DNA of 64,000 nucleotides from Paenibacillus sp. JNUCC-31 (GTDB lineage: Bacteria; Bacillota; Bacilli; Paenibacillales; Paenibacillaceae): the NCBI RefSeq assembly GCF_014844075.1, contig NZ_CP062165.1, positions 6,634,001 to 6,698,000 of the forward strand, written 5' to 3'. Shown here piece after piece: positions 40,409 through 49,300 of this stretch. The position numbers and the translations under genes were made by a program. The notes beneath the pieces are model-generated. The model had not been told where the DNA came from. It saw only the letters and a list, made by a program, of their open reading frames with translations, and did no database searches. Each line of letters opens with the position of its first letter. The stretch's first letter is position 1.

Positions 40409-41251
40409 ATGAGTGAGACGATCATCAGGGATCTGATTAAGTATATGGACGTGGAGGACAACGCTGCTATTCAATACATTCAGACTGAGCATCGGATGAA
40501 ACTGGGACTCTTTTGGGGAATTCGGAAAGGCAGCCGCGTTCTGGAAATCGGTTGTGGTCAGGGAGATACAACGGCCGTATTAGCGCATCTGGTGGGGGAG
40601 CATGGATACGTCCATGGGGTAGACATTGCACCAGAGAGTTATGGTACCCCGCTAACAGTGGGTGAAGCGGCAGACAATCTGCGGAAATCTCCGCTAGGTA
40701 ACCGAATTCGAATGGATTATGATTTCGATATTCTAAGTGAACAGGTTCAATTTGCCGAGAATGAGTTTGATGTGATTGTACTTTCCCATTGTTCGTGGTA
40801 CATGAAATCTTTTGACGAGCTCGCCCAGATTCTTAGCAAGGTAAGGTCGTGGGGACATCAGCTATGTTTCGCCGAATGGGATGCACGCGTTACAGATGTG
40901 AGCCAGCTCTCGCACTGGTTATCCGTTCTGATTCAGTCCCAGGTCGAATGTTACAAGGAGAACAGCTTCTCCAATGTGCGCACGCTGTTTACACCCGAGG
41001 ATATCCAAAAGCTTGTCTCTTCGGCAGGCTGGACGATTAAGGAAGAGGTTTCGATCCATTCTCCCGAACTGCAGGACGGTCGCTGGGAAACCGAAATGAC
41101 ATTGGCAGAAGCGCCTGCGGAACTGAAAATGCTTCCGATCCCGGATAAGGTAAGAACACTCCTTCTTTCCGAATTGAAATTACTTAGGACACATCATGCC
41201 TCGGGTCCTGGGAGTCCATTGGGAACGTATGCGATTGTTGCCAAAAAGTAG
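40409..41251 (+). CDS. SAM-dependent methyltransferase
   Basis: 280 residues, class I methyltransferase fold: VLEIGCGQGDTTAVLAHL binds SAM, GVDIAP is the acidic strand end, FDVIVLSHCSWYM is motif post-III. The substrate is unknown. ATG 40409 has AAGGAG at ten bases; the upstream extension of the frame lacks a ribosome site. It follows galU by 150 bases and may be transcribed separately. No terminator is clear behind it. Confidence 0.8.
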   Translation: MSETIIRDLIKYMDVEDNAAIQYIQTEHRMKLGLFWGIRKGSRVLEIGCGQGDTTAVLAHLVGEHGYVHGVDIAPESYGTPLTVGEAADNLRKSPLGNRIRMDYDFDILSEQVQFAENEFDVIVLSHCSWYMKSFDELAQILSKVRSWGHQLCFAEWDARVTDVSQLSHWLSVLIQSQVECYKENSFSNVRTLFTPEDIQKLVSSAGWTIKEEVSIHSPELQDGRWETEMTLAEAPAELKMLPIPDKVRTLLLSELKLLRTHHASGPGSPLGTYAIVAKK

Positions 41252-41432
41252 TGGAAAAATAGTCATTTGCAGCAATTTATAAGAAAAACGTCTATCGACG
41301 TACTTTCACAGAAGACAGACCGCGTTTAGCTGAAGTTTTTCTTGCGATAATTGAATTGTTCAGCTCCGCTGAAAACGTATAAATTCCATGATCTAAAAAA
41401 ATATGTTTACTTCATGATGGTAACTTTGATAT

Positions 41433-41757
41433 TATAATCGCAATATCAAATGCGATGAAGAGATGAGTAGATAAAAAGCATTCTTTCACAGAGAGCTCCG
41501 GCAGCTGAAAAGGGGTAAAGAATTTTTTGTTGAATAAAGACTCAGAGCAGCACATCGGAACTTTAAGAATTGAGGGATGGTGTGACAGGAGCTCCTGTTA
41601 CAGAGCGAGAGTATAAGCGGATACGCATGATTGAATGTAGTAATCCTTAACTCGAAGAGGCTAGTATGGTGACATATTGGCGAATCTGGGTGGTACCACG
41701 AGTGTAACAATCTCGTCCCTGAGACTTTTGTCTTGGGGATGGGATTTTTTGGTTTTT
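41433..41757 (+). promoter_or_regulatory. T-box riboswitch, predicted Lys (AAA) specifier, for asd
   Basis: A TATAAT (41433-41438) can serve as -10. Stem I shows AGTA (41466-41469) and, opposite, GAA (41532-41534), T, AAA (41536-41538), G; by T-box geometry AAA is the specifier, lysine. The antiterminator GGGTGGTACCACG is at 41688-41700, followed by the terminator stem CGTCCC..GAGAC/GTCTT..GGGATGGGA with Ts. Low charged tRNA-Lys would switch asd on, in line with lysine being an end product. 41252-41430 holds nothing recognisable. Confidence 0.88.
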
Positions 41758-41841
41758 TCCGGGATGCTGGCTACACGCTTTGGAAATGCCTGAATAGTGT
41801 TTAATAAGGAGAAACTCACACCGAAAGGAAATGATGATTTT

Positions 41842-42927
41842 ATGTCAGCAAAATTGAAAGTCGGTATCGTCGGGGGAACGGGGATGGTAGGTCAACGCTT
41901 TGTAGATCTGCTCAATGGACACCCATGGTTTGAAGTAACAGCTATTTCAGCTAGTGCCAACTCGGCAGGCAAAACATATGAAGAATCTGTTCAAGGCAGA
42001 TGGAAGCTCGCTGTTCCGATCCCGGAAGCAGTGAAAAATATCGTGGTTCAGGATGCTTCCCAAGTGGAAGCTTTTGCGAGCCAGGTTGATTTTATATTCT
42101 GTGCTGTGGATATGAAAAAGAATGAAATTCAAGCGCTCGAAGAGGCTTATGCCAAAACGGGAACTCCGGTTGTCTCCAACAACTCGGCTCACCGTTGGAC
42201 GGCAGATGTACCAATGGTCATTCCGGAAATTAACCCAGGACATCTCGACGTGATTGAAGCTCAACGCAAACGCCTCGGAACCAAAACCGGATTTATCGCG
42301 GTTAAACCAAACTGCTCGATTCAAAGCTATGTGCCAGCACTTCACGCTTTGCGCGAGTTCAATCCCACTCAAGTGGTGGCTTCCACATACCAAGCGATCT
42401 CTGGAGCAGGTAAAAACTTTACCGACTGGCCGGATATGCTGGATAACGTCATTCCATACATCGGTGGCGAGGAAGAGAAAAGTGAACAAGAGCCACTGCG
42501 CATCTGGGGAAGTATTCAAAATAATGAGATTGTAAAAGCGTCTGCGCCGTTAATTACAACACAATGTATTCGTGTTCCTGTAACAGATGGTCACTTGGCG
42601 ACAGTATTTGTATCCTTTGAGAAAAAACCTTCCAAAGAAGAAATTCTGGATCGTTGGCTGCAATTCACAGGTCGTCCGCAAGAGCTGGCTCTGCCAAGCG
42701 CACCGAAACAGTTCATTACGTATTTTGAAGAAGAGAACAGACCGCAAACGAAGCTGGATCGTGACATCGAGCGTGGAATGGGCGTATCGACAGGGAGATT
42801 GCGTGAAGATTCCCTGTATGATTACAAGTTTGTAGGACTGTCCCACAACACGCTGCGCGGAGCCGCAGGCGGTGCTGTTCTGATCGCTGAATTGCTCAAA
42901 GCTGAAGGATATATTCAACCGAAATAA
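41842..42927 (+). CDS. asd: aspartate-semialdehyde dehydrogenase, archaeal/eukaryal type
   Basis: 361 residues. GIVGGTGMVGQRFVDLL binds NADP; the catalytic Cys is in VKPNCSIQSYVPAL; QAISGAGKNF and SHNTLRGAAGG follow. This pattern is of the archaeal/fungal-type Asd, not the usual bacterial one. It reduces aspartyl phosphate to the semialdehyde for lysine, threonine, methionine and diaminopimelate. The open frame starts at 41797; ATG 41842 with AAGGA is chosen. A Lys-type T-box precedes it. Paenibacilli often carry a second, canonical asd; whether this genome does cannot be seen here. Confidence 0.9.
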   Translation: MSAKLKVGIVGGTGMVGQRFVDLLNGHPWFEVTAISASANSAGKTYEESVQGRWKLAVPIPEAVKNIVVQDASQVEAFASQVDFIFCAVDMKKNEIQALEEAYAKTGTPVVSNNSAHRWTADVPMVIPEINPGHLDVIEAQRKRLGTKTGFIAVKPNCSIQSYVPALHALREFNPTQVVASTYQAISGAGKNFTDWPDMLDNVIPYIGGEEEKSEQEPLRIWGSIQNNEIVKASAPLITTQCIRVPVTDGHLATVFVSFEKKPSKEEILDRWLQFTGRPQELALPSAPKQFITYFEEENRPQTKLDRDIERGMGVSTGRLREDSLYDYKFVGLSHNTLRGAAGGAVLIAELLKAEGYIQPK

Positions 42928-43129
42928 ATTAGGCATTTGGAAATAGAAACAGAGGTAATAGGATATCACGGATAGTTACCCCTTTTAGTAGACAAGAGTA
43001 AAGAGACATCTGGGAAGATGAATTTATTTTTGTTGAACAGAGGGGTATTTTTATGCCAACAGATATATGTGAATCAGGAATATAATATATGTAATTTGTG
43101 TTGAAAATGGAAATGTATTGAACGGGAAT

Positions 43130-43173
43130 CTGCAATAAGTGGCACATTAATTAAAAGTGTCACTCATTGCAGG
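43130..43173. other. conspicuous hairpin between asd and the astacin-like gene
   Basis: CTGCAAT.AGTG.CAC pairs with GTG.CACT.ATTGCAG around an AT-rich loop. No U-tract follows on either strand, so it is a poor terminator. The remaining part of 42928-43273 shows nothing I can name. Confidence 0.5.
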
Positions 43174-43273
43174 TCCCTTGTGTATTGGAGTTTCAGGATT
43201 TTGTTATAAAATAAGGCTCTATCTAAAAATCAACTCCAGCACTGAATCTCTGCTCTTTCCAACTACATCAAGG

Positions 43274-44119
43274 CTACGATTCCTGGAGTAAGCTCTTGCC
43301 CGTGTAGAGAGCGTTAATCCCGGCAATATCCAGGGCCGACAGGGCGTTACGCTGTCCGATGGTGGCTCCGGCTTTGGTGGGAGTAAGGGTGTCCGTCCCG
43401 GGAATCTTGGCGAATGCCGATCTGCTGTAATGCATGATGGAACCGTAATCGTAGTCCATGGATTTGAACAGATCGGGATGATTGACGATATCAAAATTGT
43501 GAATGGCTGACGGAATAAGATTGTCCTTATGGAAGGTAACGTATTCATCGCGGTTCGGTTTGGTATGCTCGTGCAATAGACCGAGGGCGTGCCCCATTTC
43601 GTGAATGATATTGCCGACGACGTACCACTTGCTGGCCAGGGTGATTCGCTGCATTCCGCCCTGCATGCCTACTGCGGAGCTGCATCCAGTGCCCATGGTA
43701 AAAGAGATATAGTTCCGCTCGTTGGTTCGCTCGGTAAACGATACTCCTTTGCATGCATTGGATATGAGTTTCATCGCTTGCAGAATATCCGTCCGATTCT
43801 GGGCGTTCACCGTTGAATCCAAGGCATAATACACTTGGCCACGGGGCCACAATCTTCGGATGTCGATAATGACTTCGGGGTGGGGTGCGACTTCTTTCCC
43901 AGCAGCCAGTGCGGCCTCCACATGGGCGGTCAACGCCCGCATTTGTGCTGCTTCCGCTACGACAATGTCCCCATCAAAAATCGCCAGTTGATCATACTCC
44001 GTATAGTTCACCTTCACCGGTTTTTGGTTGTCTGCCAGAAAGACATAACCTGTCTCCGGAACACCCTTCTCCAGTAAATCGGGTGCATACAACTCCATGG
44101 ATTGATCCTGATTTTGCAT
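43274..44119 (-). CDS. astacin-type zinc metalloprotease without signal peptide
   Basis: 281 residues. The protease domain (from about 75) has the full astacin zinc site HEMGHALGLLHEHTKPNRDE (HExxHxxGxxHE), and the Met-turn SIMHYSRSAF with the zinc-binding Tyr. The N-terminal 70 residues contain no signal peptide or membrane segment and may act as a propeptide; FDGDIVVAEA resembles prodomains of bacterial astacins. Of two in-frame starts, ATG 44119 lies six bases behind GGAGG. It is the last gene of a three-gene operon behind two RhiA-like proteins. How it leaves the cell, if it does, is unknown. Confidence 0.85.
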   Translation of the reverse strand: MQNQDQSMELYAPDLLEKGVPETGYVFLADNQKPVKVNYTEYDQLAIFDGDIVVAEAAQMRALTAHVEAALAAGKEVAPHPEVIIDIRRLWPRGQVYYALDSTVNAQNRTDILQAMKLISNACKGVSFTERTNERNYISFTMGTGCSSAVGMQGGMQRITLASKWYVVGNIIHEMGHALGLLHEHTKPNRDEYVTFHKDNLIPSAIHNFDIVNHPDLFKSMDYDYGSIMHYSRSAFAKIPGTDTLTPTKAGATIGQRNALSALDIAGINALYTGKSLLQES

Positions 44120-44143
44120 ATGCAACCTCCATTAATCTATTTT

Positions 44144-44791
44144 TCACCATAACTTGTTCTTGGGAACTGAAGTGCTTGTTACCTGCAGCAGATTCTTCTC
44201 CGAAATGGACACATGCAGCTGTGAACGAGTCTGGAAGTCCAGCTTCACGCTGTAATCCAGATGCATATCCGGATCAATGATCTCACCAGCGTTCAGAAAT
44301 CCATAAGTCATATACAACTGGGGCAGTTGTTGAAAAGAAACGCGTGTGTTCGGATGTGCCTCAACAGCGGTGACAGGATATCGGTTCTGAATCAGTCCTA
44401 CCATGACCCGATCTTCCGTCATAACCGAATGATCCATCATAATAACATAGCCGTCCGGTGTGTTGCCCTTATAAGGACGGGAAAATTGATATCCCCCGCC
44501 CGCTTCCCTGGAAAGTGTAACACCGTTGAGGTGGGGCAGAGCTGCATCCATCGTCTGTATGCTGCGGATGGACAAGCCTTTGTCTACAGAATCTGTCCGA
44601 TCGCTGCACCACAAGAATTCCATCTGCCCATCCCAGCTGAATTGCACCGTTCCCGCATGAGGTACGGAGGGGGCAGATAACCAGACATAGGTAACCCGGC
44701 TTGGATCCCGTAGTTCATCGTATACCTGATATAGACATATGTTTGCACTGTAGGTGGCCTGGTTCGTGACAGAGATGGTGTATTTGGACAC
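44144..44791 (-). CDS. RhiA-like protein, copy B
   Basis: 215 residues, GTG start with AAGGAG upstream. It is a beta-rich, probably sandwich protein without signal peptide. It is clearly paralogous to the gene upstream: YTISVTNQATYSANICLYQV matches YSVSVDNKATYNASLAIYQV and both share AHPNTR/AQPNTK and GEIID blocks. From memory both resemble RhiA, a rhizosphere-induced protein of Rhizobium leguminosarum of unknown function; this could not be checked. It has a longer C-terminus than copy A. The astacin gene follows after 24 bases. Confidence 0.65.
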   Translation of the reverse strand: MSKYTISVTNQATYSANICLYQVYDELRDPSRVTYVWLSAPSVPHAGTVQFSWDGQMEFLWCSDRTDSVDKGLSIRSIQTMDAALPHLNGVTLSREAGGGYQFSRPYKGNTPDGYVIMMDHSVMTEDRVMVGLIQNRYPVTAVEAHPNTRVSFQQLPQLYMTYGFLNAGEIIDPDMHLDYSVKLDFQTRSQLHVSISEKNLLQVTSTSVPKNKLW

Positions 44792-44853
44792 GGTTACAAG
44801 TCTCCTTGCATGGAAGAGGAAGGCAATCGGATTACCTCCCCCAGCAGTCTGTA

Positions 44854-45477
44854 TTACGAATTCAGATGAAACTGATTGTGCTCGCTCAGCGTCACGGAAT
44901 GGGAGGTAACCCCGTCAAAGGTTAATTTCAATGCGACATCAGCGTACTCACTGATATCAATGATTTCACCCGGTTCGATCCGGCCGTAGACCATGTAATA
45001 GGTTGGATGAGGTGTGAACTCGGTTTTGGTGTTCGGCTGGGCCTTGACGGCAACCACCGGTTTGTTATCCATTTGAATGCCAATGTAGGCATTGTCTGCA
45101 ACGACAATGGAGTCATCCTGATGCACATAGAGGATATTCGATTTGGGTCCGGATGTAGCCTCAGAGAACTGGTACGTGCCACCATCTGCATGGCTGAACA
45201 GAACCATGTTATTGGATGTCAGGTCTGCTTCTCTTGTGGCTGTGGACGTAATGGTCGTTCCAGGCTTGGGATTATCGACCTCAGTCCAGTAGAAATCATA
45301 TTCTACCTCCCAGGTGAACGCAGTGGTTGAACCGGAGGTGGACGGCTTCACCAGCCAGGCGAGTGTTAGTACATTCGGATCATCCAGGTTGGGGTCCACC
45401 TGATAGATGGCGAGACTGGCGTTGTACGTGGCTTTGTTATCGACGCTTACGGAATACGTGGTTGCTAATGTGGGCAT
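44854..45477 (-). CDS. RhiA-like protein, copy A
   Basis: 207 residues, GGAGG ahead of the ATG; first gene of the minus-strand operon. Predicted all-beta, no cysteines, no signal peptide. Motifs include TLAWLVKPSTSG, YDFYWTEVDNP, GTYQFSEATSGP, NAYIGIQMDNKPVVAVKAQP and YMVYGRIEPGEIIDIS. Its likeness to RhiA proteins (YxxxVxN, LAWFxK, W-T-x-Y-x-F-x-W) is recalled, not computed. The spacing of 62 bases to copy B suggests co-transcription. Function unknown; its place beside a protease and a two-component system suggests regulated production in bulk. Confidence 0.65.
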   Translation of the reverse strand: MPTLATTYSVSVDNKATYNASLAIYQVDPNLDDPNVLTLAWLVKPSTSGSTTAFTWEVEYDFYWTEVDNPKPGTTITSTATREADLTSNNMVLFSHADGGTYQFSEATSGPKSNILYVHQDDSIVVADNAYIGIQMDNKPVVAVKAQPNTKTEFTPHPTYYMVYGRIEPGEIIDISEYADVALKLTFDGVTSHSVTLSEHNQFHLNS

Positions 45478-45583
45478 GTTATTTCCTCCTCGACATATGC
45501 TTTGTTTGCTACACCTCTAATGTAACCGGGTTTCGACATCATTTTTAGTACCCGAAGTCATGAGATGGGGTGACGCCTGGTCG

Positions 45584-45643
45584 CATCAAAAAGTGATTGG
45601 AATATGACTGAAATCATCAAAAATCACTCTTCAATATGACCGA
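45584..45643. promoter_or_regulatory. direct repeats in the divergent promoter region
   Basis: CATCAAAAA (45584-45592) with AATATGACTGA (45601-45611), repeated as CATCAAAAA (45615-45623) with AATATGACCGA (45633-45643). The spacing of the second motif is 32 bases, three helical turns. Candidate binding sites for the NarL-type regulator encoded at 49588. Confidence 0.55.
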
Positions 45644-45657
45644 TTTCACAAATTCTC

Positions 45658-45717
45658 TTTACGTTGTGTACTCGCAATTCATATAATGAATTCAGACATT
45701 TAGTACCAGTAAATGTC
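45658..45717 (+). promoter_or_regulatory. promoter and palindrome ahead of the YiiX-kinase-regulator operon
   Basis: TTTACG (45658-45663), 18 bases, TATAAT (45682-45687). Directly behind it GACATTTA (45695-45702) and TAAATGTC (45710-45717) form a perfect palindrome around a 7-base centre, at the likely transcription start, before AAGGAGG at 45723. Confidence 0.6.
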
Positions 45718-45739
45718 ATAAAAAGGAGGGTGTTTGATC

Positions 45740-46390
45740 ATGGGAAGAACAGTAAAATACGCTGAAATTGAGCCTCGACTGAAGACAGGTGATATACTTC
45801 TCTGTCACAGCGTCATGCACGAAAGCATCATGATTGAGTTCATTGAAGGCTCTATGTGGTCCCATATCGGCATGATTGTCAGGCTGCCCCAATATGACTA
45901 CCCCTTGTTGTGGGAATCCACGACTTTTGACAACGTGAAGGATGTGTTACTTGGAAAAACCAAGACTGGTCCGATGCTGGTACCGCTTTATGAGCGAATT
46001 CGGACAGACATTGATAATCTGTGGGACCCAATGTTCGCTTTCAGGCTGCTGGAGACCGAGCGTCCACCAGAGATGGAAGCAGCGCTGCTGGCGCTTATTC
46101 AGGAAGTACATGGGGGCCAGTTCCCTGGAGAAGTCGAGATGTTGGAAATTGTGACCGAGGGCAAGCTGGGTATTCGCTCCGGAAGCCCCAACCGGTTCTG
46201 CAGCCAACTTTTCGCAGAGACTTACATTCGATTGGGATTACTGCCTCCGAAACGTGTACCGAACAGCTACTGGCCGATTGATTTTTCGAGTGAGGGGAGG
46301 GTAAGCCTGCTTAACCAGGCGACGTTGTCGGAGGAGTTCTACCTGCTCGCTGACGGAATACAGACGGCCGAAGAGCATGAAGTCAGCTAG
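45740..46390 (+). CDS. YiiX-like permuted NlpC/P60 cysteine peptidase
   Basis: 216 residues. The circularly permuted papain-fold pattern is visible: GDILLCHSVMHESIM near the start, the catalytic His in WSHIGMIVR and the catalytic Cys in RFCSQLFAETYIRLG. Family members cleave cell-wall peptides or act on lipids; some are toxins. There is no signal peptide. ATG 45740 lies ten bases behind AAGGAGG. Its end overlaps the kinase gene by 14 bases, so both are translationally coupled, an odd pairing for a sensor kinase. Confidence 0.75.
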   Translation: MGRTVKYAEIEPRLKTGDILLCHSVMHESIMIEFIEGSMWSHIGMIVRLPQYDYPLLWESTTFDNVKDVLLGKTKTGPMLVPLYERIRTDIDNLWDPMFAFRLLETERPPEMEAALLALIQEVHGGQFPGEVEMLEIVTEGKLGIRSGSPNRFCSQLFAETYIRLGLLPPKRVPNSYWPIDFSSEGRVSLLNQATLSEEFYLLADGIQTAEEHEVS

Positions 46391-49300
46391 AGCTGTTTTC
46401 ATGCTTCTCCTCACTTGCTTGTGCCTGACTAGCTTCGGGGTGCAATCTCTGCATGCTACAGCCATCTATAAAGCTAAACAGGGCACGATGGATCTGACCC
46501 GTTGGGATTCTGAACGCGACGGCATCATCCGGTTGGATGGGGAGTGGGGATTCGACTGGGGTACTTTCCGGGAGCCTGCGCATTCCAGGACTGAAAGTGG
46601 TGATGATGCTGCAACTGCTTGCTTAGACTGTAAATCAGGCTATTTTTCAGTCCCAGGTCTTTGGAATTCGGATACGGAGCTTCGTCCAATGATCTCGCCG
46701 GAGGGCTACGCCACTTACCGCCTGTTCATTCGGACCTCTGAGGTGAACGGACTCTACGGCCTGTATATCAAGAGCATTCATTCTTCCTACCGCTTATATG
46801 TTAACGGAGAGCTTATTTCCACGGTTGGCATGCCGGGAACTTCACCGGGTACCACGGTTGGACGCTATGGTAAGCCCCTAGTGTTGTTTCATCATGAGGG
46901 GGCCTTGCTAGAGGTTATGCTCCAGGTGGCCAACTACGATTTTCCCACAGGTGGCATTGACAAGAGCATTCTGTTCGGTTCGGAGGAGCAGATGGTTGCT
47001 TTCTGGCAGCAGGGGCTGGCACGAAATCTCTTTCTGTTCGGTTCAATACTCACCATCGCCATCTATCATCTCGTCCTGTATGTCCTGCGCCGCAATAACA
47101 GGTCTACCCTGTATTTCTCGTTATTCTGCTTCATGATGGCCATTCGGACGGTGTTCGTTAATGAACGATTTATTCTGGTCCTGTATCCGGAGATGAACTA
47201 TGAATTGTTCGTCAAAGTATCCTACCTCACGGCCTATCTGGGTCTGCCCTTATTGATTCAATACATTTACGGTCTGTATCCAGCCTACTTCTCGGTCCGC
47301 ACAGTCAGGTTCGTGAATGGAATAAGTCTGCTGATGTCAGGAATCATTCTCGTTACCAATGTGAAAATATACCACAATACACTGCCTTATTTCCAAGCAT
47401 TCATTCTGCTTGTCCTGATGTATATCCTGGCAAGACTGGGTTTGGCTGCGTTTAGACGCGAGCAGGGAACTGTATTGCTGCTGATTGCCTTTGTGAATCT
47501 CTTCATCTTTTCCGCAAACGATATACTATACAACCACAATTTGAACCAACTGGGAACGCTTGTTCCATTCGGTATGTTTATCTTCATTCTGCTGCAATCG
47601 TTCCTGCTATCGGTTAACTTCTCCAAGGCCTTTACCCGAATCAAGCAACTGTCAGATCGGCTGATGGTGTTGGATCGCTCCAAGGACCAATTTCTGCATA
47701 ACACCTCCCATGAGTTGAAAACGCCGCTGCAGGGTATCATCGGGTTGACAGAGTCATTGGCCGAGGGCTCTGCGGGTCCACTTCCTCCAGCTGCGATAAG
47801 ACAGCTGAGACTGATTCAATCCAGTGGACAGCGATTGTCTCACCTGGTTCATGATCTGCTTGATTTTACACGCCTGAAGGATAAAGAAATCGTACTCCAG
47901 CCTTCAGTACTGAATATTCGGGATACGGGTGATATCGTCATCAGGCTGCTAAGACCGCTTGCTGAAGGCAAACCAATCCAATTCCACAACGACATATCAC
48001 CGCAATACCAGGTATATGCGGATGAGAACCGTCTATTGCAAATGTTTAGCAATCTGATCGGCAATGCTGTGAAATTTACGGAGTCCGGTTCCATTACCCT
48101 GGATGCAGGATTAAAAGGGAATGAAATATGCATTACGGTCAGAGATACCGGAATCGGGTTACCGGATGACTGGAAACAATCCATATTTGAGGCGTTCGAA
48201 CAGGGGGATGGTTCAATTACGAGGAAGTACGGTGGAACGGGTATCGGACTCAGCATTACCAAGCATTTGGTTGAACTGCATGGGGGACGAATCTGGGTTG
48301 AATCAGCAGAAGGGCAAGGGTCTATGTTCAGCTTTACACTTCCCGTACACGGCCAATCGGATACTTCGAGACCGAAGTTATCAGGTTCAAAACATAATGC
48401 TGAGCGGAGAGAACCTTCGACGATTGAACAGAGTAAACCATATCTTGGAGCTGCCCAAGACTCTGGAATAGTGGAGACAACACTTGCCATGCAGTTCTCT
48501 GATTCGGAAGAGGACCATTCCAAAGGAGCCCGGATTCTGGTTGTGGACGATGAACCGGTCATTCTGCAGATTCTGCACAACCATCTCTCTTTAGCAGGGC
48601 ATCAGGTGGTTCAGGCCGGGAACGGCCAGAAGGCCCTGGATCTGTTAGCACAGGGGTGTGATCCGGATCTGGTCATTACGGACCTGATGATGCCGCATAT
48701 GTCAGGCTATGAACTGTGCCGAATGATCCGGCAGCACGTTGATGGGCATTTGCCAATCCTGATCCTGACCGCACGAAACCAGCCGTCCGATATTGAACTG
48801 GGATTCGATGCCGGGGCGACAGATTATCTGATCAAACCGGTGACCCGAACAGAGCTTATGTCCCGCGTTTCCCTTCATCTGAAGCTGGCCTCCTGGAATG
48901 ACACCATTGAACAGGAGGTGATCAAACGTACGGTGCATATTCGCCAGACGATGAGGGAGACCGCCATAGCCATGGCGGACATCAGCGTGGTAGAAGAGAG
49001 AAATCGGATCACAAAGGAAATCCACGATGCCATGGGTTATTCGCTGACCACTACGCTCATGCAGCTGGAGGCTGGAAAAAGTCTGATTCCGGACAAGCCG
49101 GATGAAGCCCTGAGGCACATGACCAACTCACAAGAATTAGTCAGAAGAGGTCTTAGCGATATTCGCCGATCTCTCAAGCAGTTGAAGGAGGAGGAACAGG
49201 AGCCTTCTTTTGGGGAACGAATCAACCGTCTGATTCGGGATACGGAAACCTATACAGAAGTTAAGATACAAGAGGAAATTTTGCTGGATCAAGCCCTTCT

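Noticed and set aside
41947..42519. 190-codon minus-strand frame opposite asd
   Set aside because: Antisense to conserved Asd motifs, no start signals.
47849..48580. 243-codon minus-strand frame inside the large kinase gene
   Set aside because: Ser/Cys-rich antisense shadow of the ATPase and linker region.
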